Positions 1 through 10,957 of a stretch of DNA of 64,000 nt are shown piece by piece; positions within the stretch are counted from its first letter, which is position 1; each line of letters begins with the position of its first letter. A program made the position numbers and the translations under genes. The DNA comes from Petaurus breviceps papuanus (taxonomy: Eukaryota; Chordata; Mammalia; Diprotodontia; Petauridae), in assembly GCA_028583685.1 (NCBI GenBank), contig JAMXIF010000045.1, positions 6,483,822 through 6,547,821 on the forward strand, read 5' to 3'. Below the pieces are notes generated by a model that had not been told where the DNA came from, did no database searches, and worked only from the letters and a program-made list of their open reading frames with translations.

Positions 1-1014
1 GGGGAAGGGTCTGGGGCTGCACGGGAGGGCACGCAGCATCCGCGGACCCCAGCGAGCCCCGGGAGGGGAGCGGGCACTGATTAGGCTCCTGCTGGATGCC
101 CGGCACCCGAGCGCGTGCTGCGGCCTATGCCCCTTTACAGGCGAGGAGCCTGAGGCGGGCGGTGTCCGGGGGTCTTCCCGGCCCGGCCTTACCCGGTGCC
201 CCAGCGAGGCCAAGGTCGCACGGATGGGGGAGGGGGAGGCGGACCCCTCCCGGACTCCTCCCGGACTCCCAGAACGCAGCTCTGCCGCTGTGTTTCGCTG
301 ACGAGAGCCGAGGAGGGAGGGAGGGAGGGAGGGGGCAGGAAGCGCTGGAGGAGGGAGGGTGCTCCAGGCGGGGGTCACAGCCAGGGGAAGTGCCTGGAGT
401 CTGGAAATGTAGGCCGTGCCGTGGGATCGCAGCTCAGGGTGACTGTAAACCTGAACTCCGGGTCTTCCTTGTTTTAGAAAATGTATCAGTTTTTATTTCC
501 AACGTTCCCATCCCTAGGACGCTGAGTCCCTAGTTCCCCCTCCCCCAGCCCAGGCGCTACCTGTACATTGCTGGTGAACCTGTTTTCACATCAGTCTGGA
601 CGCCAAGCGGAGCCAGGACCCAGGGAGGGGACACGGCGCTCCCTGAACGCAGGACACTGTCCTCTGTGAAGGGGGTGGGGGCAGTTGTCCCCGGCCCCTT
701 GTGCTCCAGAGTGGGGGAGGGGAATAAGCATTTATTAATCACCTACTAAGGTTGAGAATGAAAAACAAATTAAAAAACAAAACCAGCACCTACTACGTGC
801 CAAGCCCTTCGCACATGGTGTGTCACTTGAGCCTCACAAACGGCCCTGCAGAGCGGGTGCTGCTAGTTTCCCATTTTATGGACTGAGGCAAACAGGGTGA
901 GGTGACTCGTCCAAGGTCACAAGGCTGGCGTGTCTGAGGCTGGATTTGCACTCAGGTCTTGCTCCACTCTGACCCTGGCTCTTAGCAGTGTCTCCGATCT
1001 CCCCTGTCTCACAG
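1..1014. other. GC-rich upstream segment; SERHL2 first exon not located
   Basis: The first ~450 bases are GC- and CpG-rich and look like the edge of a promoter island. By homology SERHL2 needs a short first coding exon (about seven codons) ending in phase 1 with a G. I could not find a convincing ATG exon with a matching donor here, so exon 1 is either further upstream or too diverged to see. An open frame running into the first recognised exon from about 930 starts with GTG inside a MIR-like repeat and is not a credible start. Confidence 0.5.
725..965 (-). repeat. MIR/CORE-type SINE, antisense
   Basis: The segment carries the antisense MIR signature in order: a 'cacctactacgtgccaagc' block, 'cccattttatggactgaggc', 'ccaaggtcacaaggctgg', and 'tgaggctggatttgcactca'. 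It lies immediately upstream of the first recognised SERHL2 exon. Boundaries are approximate. Confidence 0.7.
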
Positions 1015-1915
1015 GTTTCCTCTCTGAACTGAAGCTCTCCGTGCCCTGGGGCTACATTGCTGCCAAGGCCTGGGGCTCCCTGCAGGGGCCCCCAGTGCTC
1101 TGCCTCCACGGGTGGCTAGACAACGCCAACTCCTTTGACAGACTCATCCCGCTCCTACCTCAAAGTGGGGCTGGGCTTCAGGGGGCGGCAGGGAAGGGGG
1201 GGGGGGGGCAGCTGGAGAGGCCCAGAGGCTCTGAGCGCTGACCCCGTGCCCCTCTCCCGCAGCCTTCTACTATGTGGCCATGGACTTTGGGGGCCACGGC
1301 CTCTCCTCCCATCATCACCCCGGTTTCCCATATTACCAACAGAACTTTGTGATGGAGGTGTGCCGAGTAGTGACAGGTAAAAGGAGGGAGAATGGGGGCA
1401 GGGGTGCAGCTTTGGGAAGCCCACCTTTCCCCAAGTGCCTGACAGGGCCTCCACCCCTGGGGAAACAAAAAAGGGGGGGGGGTGCGAGGGAGAGAGGAAT
1501 CCCTGGAAGGCAGAGACTAAAGGGGTCCTCCATCAAAGACGTTTTTAAAAACAAGGGTGCCGACCCTCAGCCCAGGTACAGAGTGGCTGTGGGAACCAAG
1601 GCCAGGAGATCCCTTCCCACTCTGGGCCTCCATCCCTATAAGGTAAAAGGAGGCAGCAGGAGCAGCCATGCCCAAGATCCCTCTCACAGTGAACAAGTGA
1701 TGGCTCCTGCACTGCCCCTCCCTCAGCTGGAGAGGAGGTGCTATGGCCAGGAAGGTTGCTGGCCCTTTGACCCCCGCTCCACCTGAGGGAGGGCCCTTGA
1801 ACCCAAATACTGCCTCCCTTTGCCATGCAGGGGAGACCTGAGCAGTAATGTCAGTCACCTGTTACCTGGTGGGGCAGGGGATGGGGGGTGGGAGCCTGGC
1901 TAGGAGATGACACTG

Positions 1916-1959
<44 letters not shown>

Positions 1960-4900
1960 CCAGACCTGAAATGGAAGCGCTTTTCCCTCATAGGCCACAG
2001 CTTTGGTGAGTACCAGAGGCCATGGAGCCAGGTCCCAAGTGGGACAATGGGTAGGAGGAAGAGAAGGGGATTGGGGGGGCAGCTGGGTTCTGCCCTTGTT
2101 GCGCATGGTCCTGCAACCTTCACAGGACAAACAGGCGGCATCTACAGTCAGACCACTTGGCAGAGCCCCGGTCAGGAAAATGACCTCCAGTGTCTGGGCA
2201 TACATATGGTGCCAGGAAATGGGGATCTCTCTGTGTCTCTGGGGAGCTCCTAGGCTGATGGGGGCCAGGGCCAGTGAGGGCACAGCAGTCCCCATCTTCC
2301 TAGACCTGGCAAACTGTGGGCTCTGATGCCATGAGGGCAGGATGTGTACCCATGCTTCCTGGGCACTGGGTCCTGGGAGGGAGAGGCCAACTGGGTAGGG
2401 GAAGTCACAGGCTCTCCTTTTCTGTCCTGCAGGTGGCATCATTGGTGGCATAGTAAGTCTCTGTCCCCCCTCCAGCCAGGCTGTGATCTGAGTGGGGGAG
2501 AGGAGGAGTGACAGCTTGGAAAGAGAGCCCACATCCTGAGCCAGAACCCTGGGCAACCCAGGGCAGGGGCTGGGCAACACTGAGCCAGAGGGGACCCCTG
2601 GGGATTAGCCGACCTGTGAGAGCAGGGTGGGAGGCGTCACAAGCAGCTGGCCTCCCCTTGCCCCATTGGCTGCCTAATAATAGCCAAGCCCTTAAGCCCA
2701 TCCCTGCAGAAGCCAAGGAGGTCAGGAGCCTCTGAAAGAGGCCCTTGGTCTAAGTCGCCCTGTGGCAGAGATGGGCATGATGCCCAGCCTCCCAGGCTGC
2801 ACTGCCTATGATCTCCAGTCGCCACAACCTTCCTGGGAGGGGGGCAGTATCATCCCCATGGAGGCTTCTAGGAAGGGATTTGCCAGGGGCCCCATCCTTG
2901 GACTTGAACCTGCTGAGGCAGAAGGCCATGCCAGAGCTAGTACTCAAAGCCAGTGCTGCCTGGAAGGACTTATGGAACCTTCTGGAGCCACAGTCACTAA
3001 ACATTTATTCAGCACTGTGCTAAGTGCTGGGGATACAAGCTCATGGGGAAAAAAAGGTCCCTGCCCTCAAGGTGCTTCCAGTCTAACTGGTGACAGCTCA
3101 CGGAAGGCCGGCTCTGGAAGGCCTTGGGAATGGGGGGGGGGTGGGAGACGCCTGGAGTTTCCTTCCTCATCCCCAGAGGGAGAGAAGCACTCCCCTGGTC
3201 TTTCTTTCCCCTTCCTCCTCTTCCTCCCCAGTTTTCCTACACCTTCCCTGAGATGGTGGATAAGCTGATCCTGCTGGACAGCTCTCCCTTCCTCCTGGAC
3301 TCTCAGGTGAGGCTCTCATGGAGGGTGGGAGGAGGTGGGAGGAGGGGTGTGACTCAGAGGACCCCACCCCTCAGCCTGGGGGCCTTTCTGCTCCCCCTGA
3401 TGGGCCCCCCGGCCCCAGGAGATCTGACCCTGATTCCAGAGACCTCTCCTTCTCACTGAAGCTGTAGCAATGGCCCTGGAGGGGGAGGCCAAGGACAAGC
3501 AGTCCCCCTTCACAGGTATAAGGTTTACCTAGGTAAAACAGAAGGGTAGAAAGTGCCTAGCCGAGGTGTGCCACTCCTGGACCAATCTGACTCTTCTAGT
3601 CTGGTGAGATCAATAGATATCTTTCCCATTTTACAGATGAGATAACAGTCCAGGGCCACACCCTGGAAATCTCCACTTCTAGTCTGGGCATCGGCTCCGC
3701 CTGCTGGACCACACCACCTCTCTGGGCTGACATCTTTTCCCTTTGGGAGGAGAGAGGGTGGCAACCACCCTCAAAGGATTGAGAGCCGGCAGAGCTCTGT
3801 GGAACTGCCTCAGAGAAGTAAAGGGGCATTCACGCAAGTGGTCAGTGCAGGGCCAGAATAGGAGCCCACAGCGGCTGTCTCAAGTATTTGTCCCCCGACC
3901 CAGTTTGGCCAGAATTTGTTACGCTCCTACAAGGAGTCAAGGGTAGACTGTTAGAGGAGACAGGGGGCAGGGTGCCGGTGCCCTTTATCACCCTTGCAAG
4001 CGCAGCCTGGCATCTGAGGAATGCCTGTCTGGTCAGCTCGGTTCTGGTTAGTGGGGGGTGGGGAGACAGGAAGGGCAGCAGAAGGGGAGAGGCCAGGGTT
4101 TCTCTCAACTTGACTGGGTCCTGGCTGGCAGGGTTACTTCTCATGTTTCTCAGGGGAAGGACAACTCATCCCTTCCCACCAGGCAGCATTTTGGCGGCTG
4201 GCCGCTGTGGCCTTTGGCCTGGAGTCCAGCCTGCCCCTGCCCAGGGCTCCGTTGCCAGGGCTGCTAGGGTTGGGGAGTCTGATGGACCATCCCAGCCCCT
4301 GGCTATGGGAATGAGCGCAAGCCTGTGAAGGGCAGGCTGGCCAGGAGCAGGGAAGGCTGAGGCGGGCTCGAGCTCGCCCGTGCCCTCACACCTGCCCGCA
4401 CCCATCTGCACCCTCCAGGAGATCCACAACCTGCTGACTTACCAACGGCGCAGAATTGAGCACGTGTTTCAGGTGGAAGCCAAGCAGCACAAACCTGGCA
4501 AGGCTGTCAGCCCCGAGGAGATGCTGCAGAGGTAGGGAGAGGGGGTGGGGTCCTGGGACTGGGGATGGGAGGAGGTGGGGTCCTGGGGTTGGGGATGGGA
4601 GGAGGTGGGGTCCTGGGGCTGAGGGTGGGATGGGGTCCTGGAACTTAACAGGGGGAGGGATGCGGGAGTTGGGGTCCTGAGGCTGGGAGGGAAGGAGGGG
4701 GCGGGGTCCTGGGAAGTGGGGTAGGGAGGGGAGGTTTCTGGGGCTGAGCTGCCGAGACACTAGCGTCCCTGAAAGCTGCAGGGTCCTTGGGGAAGGGGAA
4801 GAGAGGCTTCCCTTCAGTCTTTTCTCTTTTGAAAAGCCAGTGTCCTAAGCCGTCCCCGCCCCCACTCCCCCAGATCCTGACACACTCGGGCACTCCTGCC

Positions 4901-7900
4901 GGGCTGGGCTTGTTTTCTCTCCATTTCTCTGGATTTTCGAGTCAGTCAATCATTCAGCAAATACTTTGTGCTAAGCACTGTTTCCCCACCTGTGGGACAC
5001 ACACAGTCATACACCCACTGTCCCACATTGTCACACACATGTGATTTCACCTGTTTGTCCGCTGAGGCAGGTGTCCCCTCGTCAGTTACTAGGATCACAG
5101 CATCAGTTTTCTTCATTTCTGGACGCTGTGGTCAATAGTGTTTGTCTCCTTTTCTCCCAGAAATGCCTCCTTCCCCCCCCCCTTAATGTGTTCACGATAC
5201 AATGCCTTTCCCCCTTCCCCCCAATTTCCCCAATGCTTCCTTTGCCTTCCCCAGCTTTTTAAAGAACAACCCACAGGTGGGTGAGGAGTGTGGAAAGCTC
5301 TTGCTGGAGAGAGGAACCACCAAGGTGCCAGAAGGTCAGAGAGCCCCCTTGCTGGCCACAACCCAGGCAGGAAGTGCAGGGTGGGGGCATCTGTGGAATC
5401 CAAACTTGCTCCAAAAAGGGTATGGCCACACTTGAGTCTTCTGTCCCCAGAAGCTTGTGAAGAGGGGAATGAGGAATGAGCAAATGAGGTTCATTTCAGA
5501 TGCTTCCCAGCTGTGTGACCTTGGCCAAGTCCTTTCCCAGAACCCTGCCTCGGTTTCCTTCTCTGTAAAATGGGGCTTATGGGTCCATCTGGAGTCTGTA
5601 CCAGCTGCCAAGTTGGCCACCCAGATGGCCTCCAAATAGGAGAATCTGGAAGCCCTCATTCCTGGGGAGTCACATGGCAGTCACACAGAAGCCTTGTTAG
5701 ACTCAAATGAACTAATAATGTCCAGAAACTGCCCCCAAAGCCATGTGTTTGGGAACTGCCAAGAATGGACATTCTCGGCTCCTCCCACTAAGGCGCTGTC
5801 TTTGTTCTGGACTCTTTAGGTTTGGTGATGAACAGAGACCGGAGGCTGGGCCTGGTGAGTTCTCATCTTCCCTTTCTCCTGAAACCAAAAACTGTTCCCA
5901 ATGAGGAAAGTCCATGGGGGGGTGGGGGGGAAGGGTGTTAGGGAACACGAAGAGAAAGACCTAAAAAGACCCGAAACCAAACCAATCCCTGCTCTGAAGG
6001 AGTCTCCTAGAGGGAAGCCTGTCCAGTACAGGTAAAGGCTGTTGTCCAGTCATATCCGACTCTCTGTGACCCTATTTGGGCTTTTCTTGGCAGAAACACT
6101 GCAGTGGTTTGCCATTGCATTCTCCAGCTCATTTTACAGATGAGGAAACTGGGGCAGGCAGGGTGAAGTGACTTGCCCAGGGTCGCACAGATAGGAAGTG
6201 TCTGAGGCTGAATTTGAACTCAGGTCCTCCTGACCCTCTTCCTCATGTAGGAGGCTGTGTTTAAACAGAGATTCCAAGAAAAGTGAGTAGGGGTCAGGCC
6301 TGTGTCAGGAACGAGAAATGGCCAGCAGCTGTTTGGCTGTGGCAGTTTGTGAGGGCTTGCCACACACAGTCTGCTGGAGCTGAGGTGTGTGGGCCGTTAC
6401 ATGCATGTTGGATCCTGGAGTTAATAGGGAGCCATGGGAATTGAATGTGACATGGCCACATGGGCCTTAGGGGCTGGTGCCCTCCCCCCATGCACTGACA
6501 GCACCTCACGAGAAGGCAGGAATGACCTTTTCTGGGTCTCTGTATCCCCACACAGTAGGTGCTTAATAAATGCCTATCGAACACTGGGTCAGGGGCGACC
6601 TGAGGACGGCCGACCAGGGCGGTAGCTAGGAAAGCGGAGGGAAAGGATCGGCTTTGATGAAGGTTGTGGTGGTGATGAGGGATGGCTCCCTCTAGGTTCA
6701 GCAGGAATTCTGATCTTATCTAAGACCAGAAAACCTGCAATAGCGCCTGGAAAGAATTCAAGGCCTCAGGCTGAATTGGAGTGAGAGTTGTAGAAGTTTA
6801 TTGTTATGATTCATGAGTCCTTTAGGGCACCAGCGAGTGAGAGGGGTACAGGCTTTTACCTTTAAAGGGTAGGGCTGCCATTGTCAGGGCTGACCGGATG
6901 GGAGGGACCTCAGTGCATAGACAAAGGTTAGGGCTGACCCAGAGGAACTTGTGACTTTAGTGCATAGATCGTTTAGATGAGATTTGGGCCAGACCAGAGG
7001 AGACCTGAGGCAAGAACAAAGGAGTATTTGGGCCAGACCGGAGGAGACCTGAGGCAAGAACAAAGGAGTCACAAGGTGTTGCCTAGGCCAAGTGAGGTCA
7101 GGTGGAAGGGGCAGAGCCCGAGGCTGGGAAAGGGATTTCACAGATTACAATTATACAAACTGCAGTTACAACTGCAGACTGGTTTTACAAACTGGTTCCA
7201 CAAATTGACCTATATCCCAGGCACCCCATCAGTGGGAGGAGCTATGAGACCATGGAGCTGACTGGCTCTTTGGATTGAGGGAGAACATCTGGGGGGCTGG
7301 AAGGATGAGTGTGCCCTCGATAGCAACAGAAAAACTGAGAAGAGGGGACGGTTTGGGCCCAGGCCCATGACTGACCCTGAAGGAGAAGAGGGAGGGAAAT
7401 CCAAGACTTCTCCCTGCCCCCGCCCCAGGACGGACGATTCTTGAGGGCAGGAACGCTTTTCGCTTTCCTCTTGGTATCTCAGATGGCACATAGTAGGTGT
7501 TAAATGCTTCAATCAGGGGCAGCTGGGTAGACCTGAGTTCAAATCTGTCCTCAGACACTTACTAGCTCCAAGACCCTGGGCAAATCACAACTCAGATTGC
7601 CTCTAAAAATAAAAACAAATGCTTGAATTCGGAGCTTAATTGTGTAGTACCAACCACAAGGATGCAGAAGGCTGGAGATGGGGGAGGTCAGGAATCAAAG
7701 AGTGATGAGGGAAGGCCACGGGGAGGTTTATAGGGCAGAGTAATGTCCAGGATGAAGTGGAGAAATCCAGTGGGGCCAAATGCCCAAGGACGTCCTGGGC
7801 AGGTATCCAGGCCTCCTAGATTGGCAACGCACTGAGCCAAGCGAGAGATTTCAGAAGCAGCAACTGGCATGGAGGACTGACCAAGAATGGCAAATCTAGG

Positions 7901-10760
7901 CTGGCCACAGCATTCTTTTTCTTTCTAAGGCAATCAGGGTTAAGTGACTTGCCTAGAGTCACACAGCTAATACGCATCTGAGGCCAGATTTGAACTCTGT
8001 CAGTCCTCTGTCCCTTGTGCCCCTTGACCACTGGTTTTCTAGCCTGGAGGTCAGGAAGAACAAGGGTACGACCAACAGAAATGGGAAAGTGAGAGCAGGG
8101 AGCTGGTGGGGGTGTGTGAGGGTTATGGCGATACTGGGTTTGAGCTGACAAAGGAATGAATGAATGCGCATTTAAGCCCCTGAGCTCTGGCCAGACCCAC
8201 TTCTCCCTACCATCTCCCCCCTTTGGGGGGAGGGAGTTTGTGTTCTCTTTGGCCCTCCATCCCTTAGTACACAGTAAGTGCCTAACAAATGCAAGGAGCT
8301 CCCGTACAGCAGCAGGGCAGATGGAAAGGCCCCATGGCCAGCCCGGGACTGGACAAGCTTCCTTATTCCAGGAATGACGGGGAGGCAGGGGCAGGACCAG
8401 CAGCTTCAGCCCTCAGGCCTCCCAGGCACTTCCTAGGGGCCCCCAAGGTGGCAGGGACCTCCTGACATTTTCCACATGGTTCAATATTCCCGGCCCCCCT
8501 TTCTAATAGCTCCATTCCCCTCGTGGGGGAAAGATCAGGAAAAGCAGGCCACCTCCCCTCTCTGGGCCTCAGTTTCCCCATCTATGAAAAGGGAGGCCTC
8601 AGACTGGATGACCTCTGCCCCTAGGAGTCTGGCCTTCTCAACCTCCAAATCCCAAGTCTCTCTTCCTTTCCCATTCACTCTTATCCCATCTGCTGCCACC
8701 AGGTCTGGCCACACCCTTAAGGATTCAGGCCTAGACTGCTCCCTCCCCCCCAGCCAAAAAATAAACAGCTTTATTCAAAGGACCGTTTGAATTGAGAATT
8801 GAGTCCAAGGGCAGATGGGAGACCGGACCTAGGCAGGCAGGGAGGGGAGGAACTTCTTCCAAAGAATCTGGAAGCTGTGGGCCCCTTAGTCTGCTCCTGG
8901 CCTGGCCTGGCCATCTCATGGCCCAAGGCACAGACAGTGCTTTGTAAACGTATGGCATATGTTGAGATGAGGCTGGTGGCTTTTGAGATCACCAAGCCTT
9001 GAATGCCAGGCACCGAACTCTGGCCTGGACCTGCCCCAGCCCCTTGAAAAGGAGAGCATCCGCTCTACTGGGACCCCCCCAACCAGACAGTCTCCAGGCC
9101 TCCAACAGGCCTGGGCAGCCCACACTAATAAGTGTGGAGAGAGTGGCTGCCATCTGCCCACAGGGAGGGTGTGTCCACTCTCCCAAGGTCAAGGGGCCCG
9201 GTGAAAAGAGCTGCAGGTGTGGACCCCTGAGCCACCAGGGGCTTCATCCCTCCCTTATAAAATACCAATTCTAAATGTAACAAACCCTCTGACCTGTGGG
9301 GTGCAGAAGGGCCAAGACCCCCCCCCATGATTGTGAGCGCCCTGCCCCCCCCCCACATGGGAACAGCCCCATCTTGGGGCTGGGGGGGAAGAGCTCGATG
9401 AGCCAGAGCCTGGGGTGGTCCTGCCCTGCCCAGGGCCAGCTGTCCACTAGCTGGTGACCTTGGATGAGTCACATGCTTGGGCTAGACCTGGAAGGGACCA
9501 CGGAGACAGCCCCTACCCAAATCATCTCTTTCATCCTTATGACTACCGGAGGCAGGCACTGATACTCTCCCCATTTTACAGATGGGGAGACTGAGGCAAA
9601 TAGGGGCCACATGACAAGGGAGTACTTTTTTGAGGCTGAATTTGAACTTGGGTCTTCCTGACCATGTACTAGCCACCTTCATTATCTATCCCCCTACATT
9701 TCCCACAGGATACTGAACCTGGGTTGGGTTACATCTCCAGGGAGTGGCCATCAGGATTCAAACCCGGCACTCCAGCCTCTATCAGGCTTAGGCCACAGAG
9801 GGGTCCCTGCCCCCAAGGGTCCTGGGGCTGGGAAGCTTCTCTGCTTTCTTCTCTTCCCTGTTGGGGAAGCCCAGGAGGTAGGAGGTGGGAGTCAAGGAGA
9901 TCTGTGCTTGAATCCTGCCTCAGGCACTTTACCTAGACTTACTCTCAGGTGTCAGGAAACCTCTGCCTGCCTCAATTCCTGAACTGTAAAACAGGACAAA
10001 CTGCGTGTCCCCCCCCCCCAAGTTGTGAGGACCCAGGAAGTGCCTGGCAAACCTCTATGCCTGGTGTAGATGCTTCCTGTCTTAGGGTCCAACCCAAAGA
10101 CACATCCCAGCCTCCAGGGGTATCCAGGAGGGTCTGCACTCAGGCCTCCGCTGTTTGCCCCACCCCAGCCAGAGAATCACATCGAGTTCATCAGCAAGGA
10201 GAGCCTGAACTATTTCTGCAAGAAAATCCAGGCCAGAATCCTCATGGTGAAGTAAGTGTGACCAGCCCCTCCCTGGGGCCCAGGGGGCAGGGAGGCTGAG
10301 TCCATGGACACCCTCATGGATGGGCTGGCCCTGGGCATCCTAGGTATGCGGGTGGAGACCCCAGCCTCCAGGCCAGCCTGGGCCCTCCCTGTGCAGAAAG
10401 TCCCCCCCCCCCACCAGCGGACCCAGCCATCTCTCTTCTCACAGGGCCACTGAAGGCTTCAATTACTACCGCCAAGTCCAAGAGGGCCCAGTCCAAGAGG
10501 CCCAAATATATCAATCGATGCAGGGCATCCTGAAGGTTTTAAAGTCCATCTGCAAGGAGGTGAGATGGCCTAGCACGGGTGGCAGGGGGAGGTGGGGCCT
10601 TCCGGGCAGGGGATGGCACTCAGCAGGCATCTGTCTCCAGCGCTACCACTACGTGGAGATCCCCGGCAGTCACTACGTGCACATGCAGGAGCCCCAGCGC
10701 GTGGCCAGAATCGTGGGCCCCTTCCTGGAGAACAGCAGGGACATCCAGGCCCACCTGTAG
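1015..10760 (+). CDS. SERHL2: SERHL2, serine hydrolase-like protein (5' partial, 11 exons)
   Basis: Alpha/beta-hydrolase of the serine hydrolase-like family, linked in mammals to peroxisomes and, in more recent work, lipid hydrolysis; its substrate is not shown by the sequence. Coding exons: 1015-1164, 1263-1376, 1964-2005, 2433-2452, 3232-3306, 4419-4531, 5255-5334, 5820-5854, 10169-10251, 10445-10559, 10641-10760. All have AG/GT borders and phases join without a break, giving ~314 residues; the human protein is of similar size. Landmarks in order: [10 protein letters not shown] (oxyanion-hole region), [15 protein letters not shown] with the nucleophile Ser, [13 protein letters not shown], and C-terminal [11 protein letters not shown] with the likely catalytic His. 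The nucleophile exon is only 42 nt and follows a TG repeat; the next exon is a 20-nt microexon. The first short exon was not found. In human the locus is duplicated (SERHL and SERHL2), so orthology to one copy is uncertain. Confidence 0.93.
1919..1956 (+). repeat. (TG)19 microsatellite at a 3' splice site
   Basis: Nineteen uninterrupted TG dinucleotides end seven bases before the first base of the 42-nt SERHL2 exon (acceptor AG at 1962-1963). The bases between are only TTTCCAG, so there is almost no polypyrimidine tract. A good branch-point candidate, CTGAT, sits at 1913-1917 just upstream of the repeat. Confidence 0.95.
2998..3086 (+). repeat. Marsupial-type SINE fragment
   Basis: The block 'catttattcagcactgtgc', then 'taagtgctggggatacaa' and 'ccctgccctcaaggtgctt' is the recurrent 'cattta...gctggggatacaaa...ccctgccctcaaggagct' family. 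Further copies in this window lie near 57,888-57,990 and 61,375-61,480. Confidence 0.55.
4533..4735 (+). repeat. G-rich ~30-bp tandem repeat in SERHL2 intron
   Basis: A roughly 30-bp unit built on 'ggtggggtcctggg' is repeated about six times with drift, starting directly at the donor site of the 4419-4531 exon. The sense RNA is very G-rich with many GGG/GGGG runs, so G-quadruplex formation near the donor is plausible. Confidence 0.8.
6030..6245 (-). repeat. MAR1-like CORE-SINE, antisense
   Basis: Antisense copy with 'tgttgtccagtcatatccga', 'ctatttgggcttttcttggc', 'ccattttacagatgaggaaa'-type blocks and a terminal 'tttgaactcaggtcctcctg'. It lies in the 4.3-kb SERHL2 intron between the exons at 5820-5854 and 10169-10251. 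Boundaries are approximate. Confidence 0.7.
6690..7222 (-). mobile_element. Probable solo LTR of an endogenous retrovirus (fossil)
   Basis: Read on the minus strand the segment has LTR-like order: a start near 'tgcctgggatatagg', an enhancer-like U3 with a ~44-bp direct repeat (6981-7024 and 7025-7068), an AATAAA polyadenylation hexamer near 6800, then an R/U5-like end. No internal viral genes are adjacent, so it looks like a lone LTR remnant. Family is not resolved and I could not confirm flanking duplications. It lies in a SERHL2 intron, antisense to the gene. Confidence 0.42.
7502..7631 (+). repeat. Internally deleted SINE with target-site duplication
   Basis: A ~100-bp SINE (7516-7617) begins 'ggggcagctgggtagacc' and continues 'tgagttcaaatctgtcctca', so the region that usually lies between the 5' end and the 'gagttcaaat' block is missing. 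It is flanked by near-identical 'aaatgcttcaat' (7502) and 'aaatgcttgaat' (7618), a target-site duplication. Confidence 0.75.
7893..8035 (-). repeat. tRNA-derived/CORE SINE, antisense
   Basis: Starts with a T-rich tail, then 'aatcagggttaagtgacttg', 'agtcacacagctaatacgc' and 'gaggccagatttgaactc'. It is a SINE inserted antisense to SERHL2 in its long intron. Ends approximate. Confidence 0.7.
9480..9685 (-). repeat. MIR/CORE-type SINE, antisense
   Basis: Contains 'ccattttacagatgggga', 'gactgaggcaaatagggg', and 'gaggctgaatttgaacttgg' in antisense MIR order. The upstream part (from about 9,480) is the less conserved 'cctggaagggaccacggaga' block. Boundaries are approximate. Confidence 0.65.
9890..10060 (+). 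repeat. MIR-type SINE, sense
   Basis: The sense order is recognisable: 'gtgcttgaatcctgcctca', a degraded splice-neutral middle, 'tgcctcaattcctgaactgt', 'aaaacaggacaaac', and 'ttgtgaggacccaggaagt'. It lies just before the 10169-10251 SERHL2 exon. Confidence 0.6.
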
Positions 10761-10804
10761 CCTGGGGCCTCGGCCTCCACAGGGACACCTGGCACAGCCT
10801 GACA

Positions 10805-10810
10805 AATAAA
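10805..10810 (+). terminator. SERHL2: SERHL2 polyadenylation signal
   Basis: AATAAA lies 45 bases after the SERHL2 stop codon, followed by a G/T-rich stretch (about 10,830-10,850) suitable as a downstream element. The 3' UTR is therefore only about 60-70 nt. Confidence 0.85.
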
Positions 10811-10908
10811 ACTTCACTCCTTGCACCACTGGCGTCCTGGGTGGGTCTGGGGGCTCCGGCCCTTGCCGACGGACCATGCATGCAACTGGGTAGAAGGGCT
10901 GTCTGTCC

Positions 10909-10914
10909 TTTATT
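10909..10914 (-). terminator. RRP7A: RRP7A polyadenylation signal
   Basis: TTTATT on the plus strand reads AATAAA on the minus strand, 44 bases beyond the RRP7A stop. Together with the SERHL2 signal it leaves about 98 bp between the two facing hexamers, so the two transcripts end nearly against each other. Confidence 0.85.
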
Positions 10915-10957
10915 TTGCTCACTGCTCTCCCGGTCCTCGCGGGGCCTGGCCCCTGAG

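Noticed and set aside
8755-8800. Overlapping AATAAA and TTTATT hexamers suggesting a gene end inside the SERHL2 intron
   Set aside because: No coding exon or RNA gene could be found on either side, so this is left as chance AT-rich sequence.
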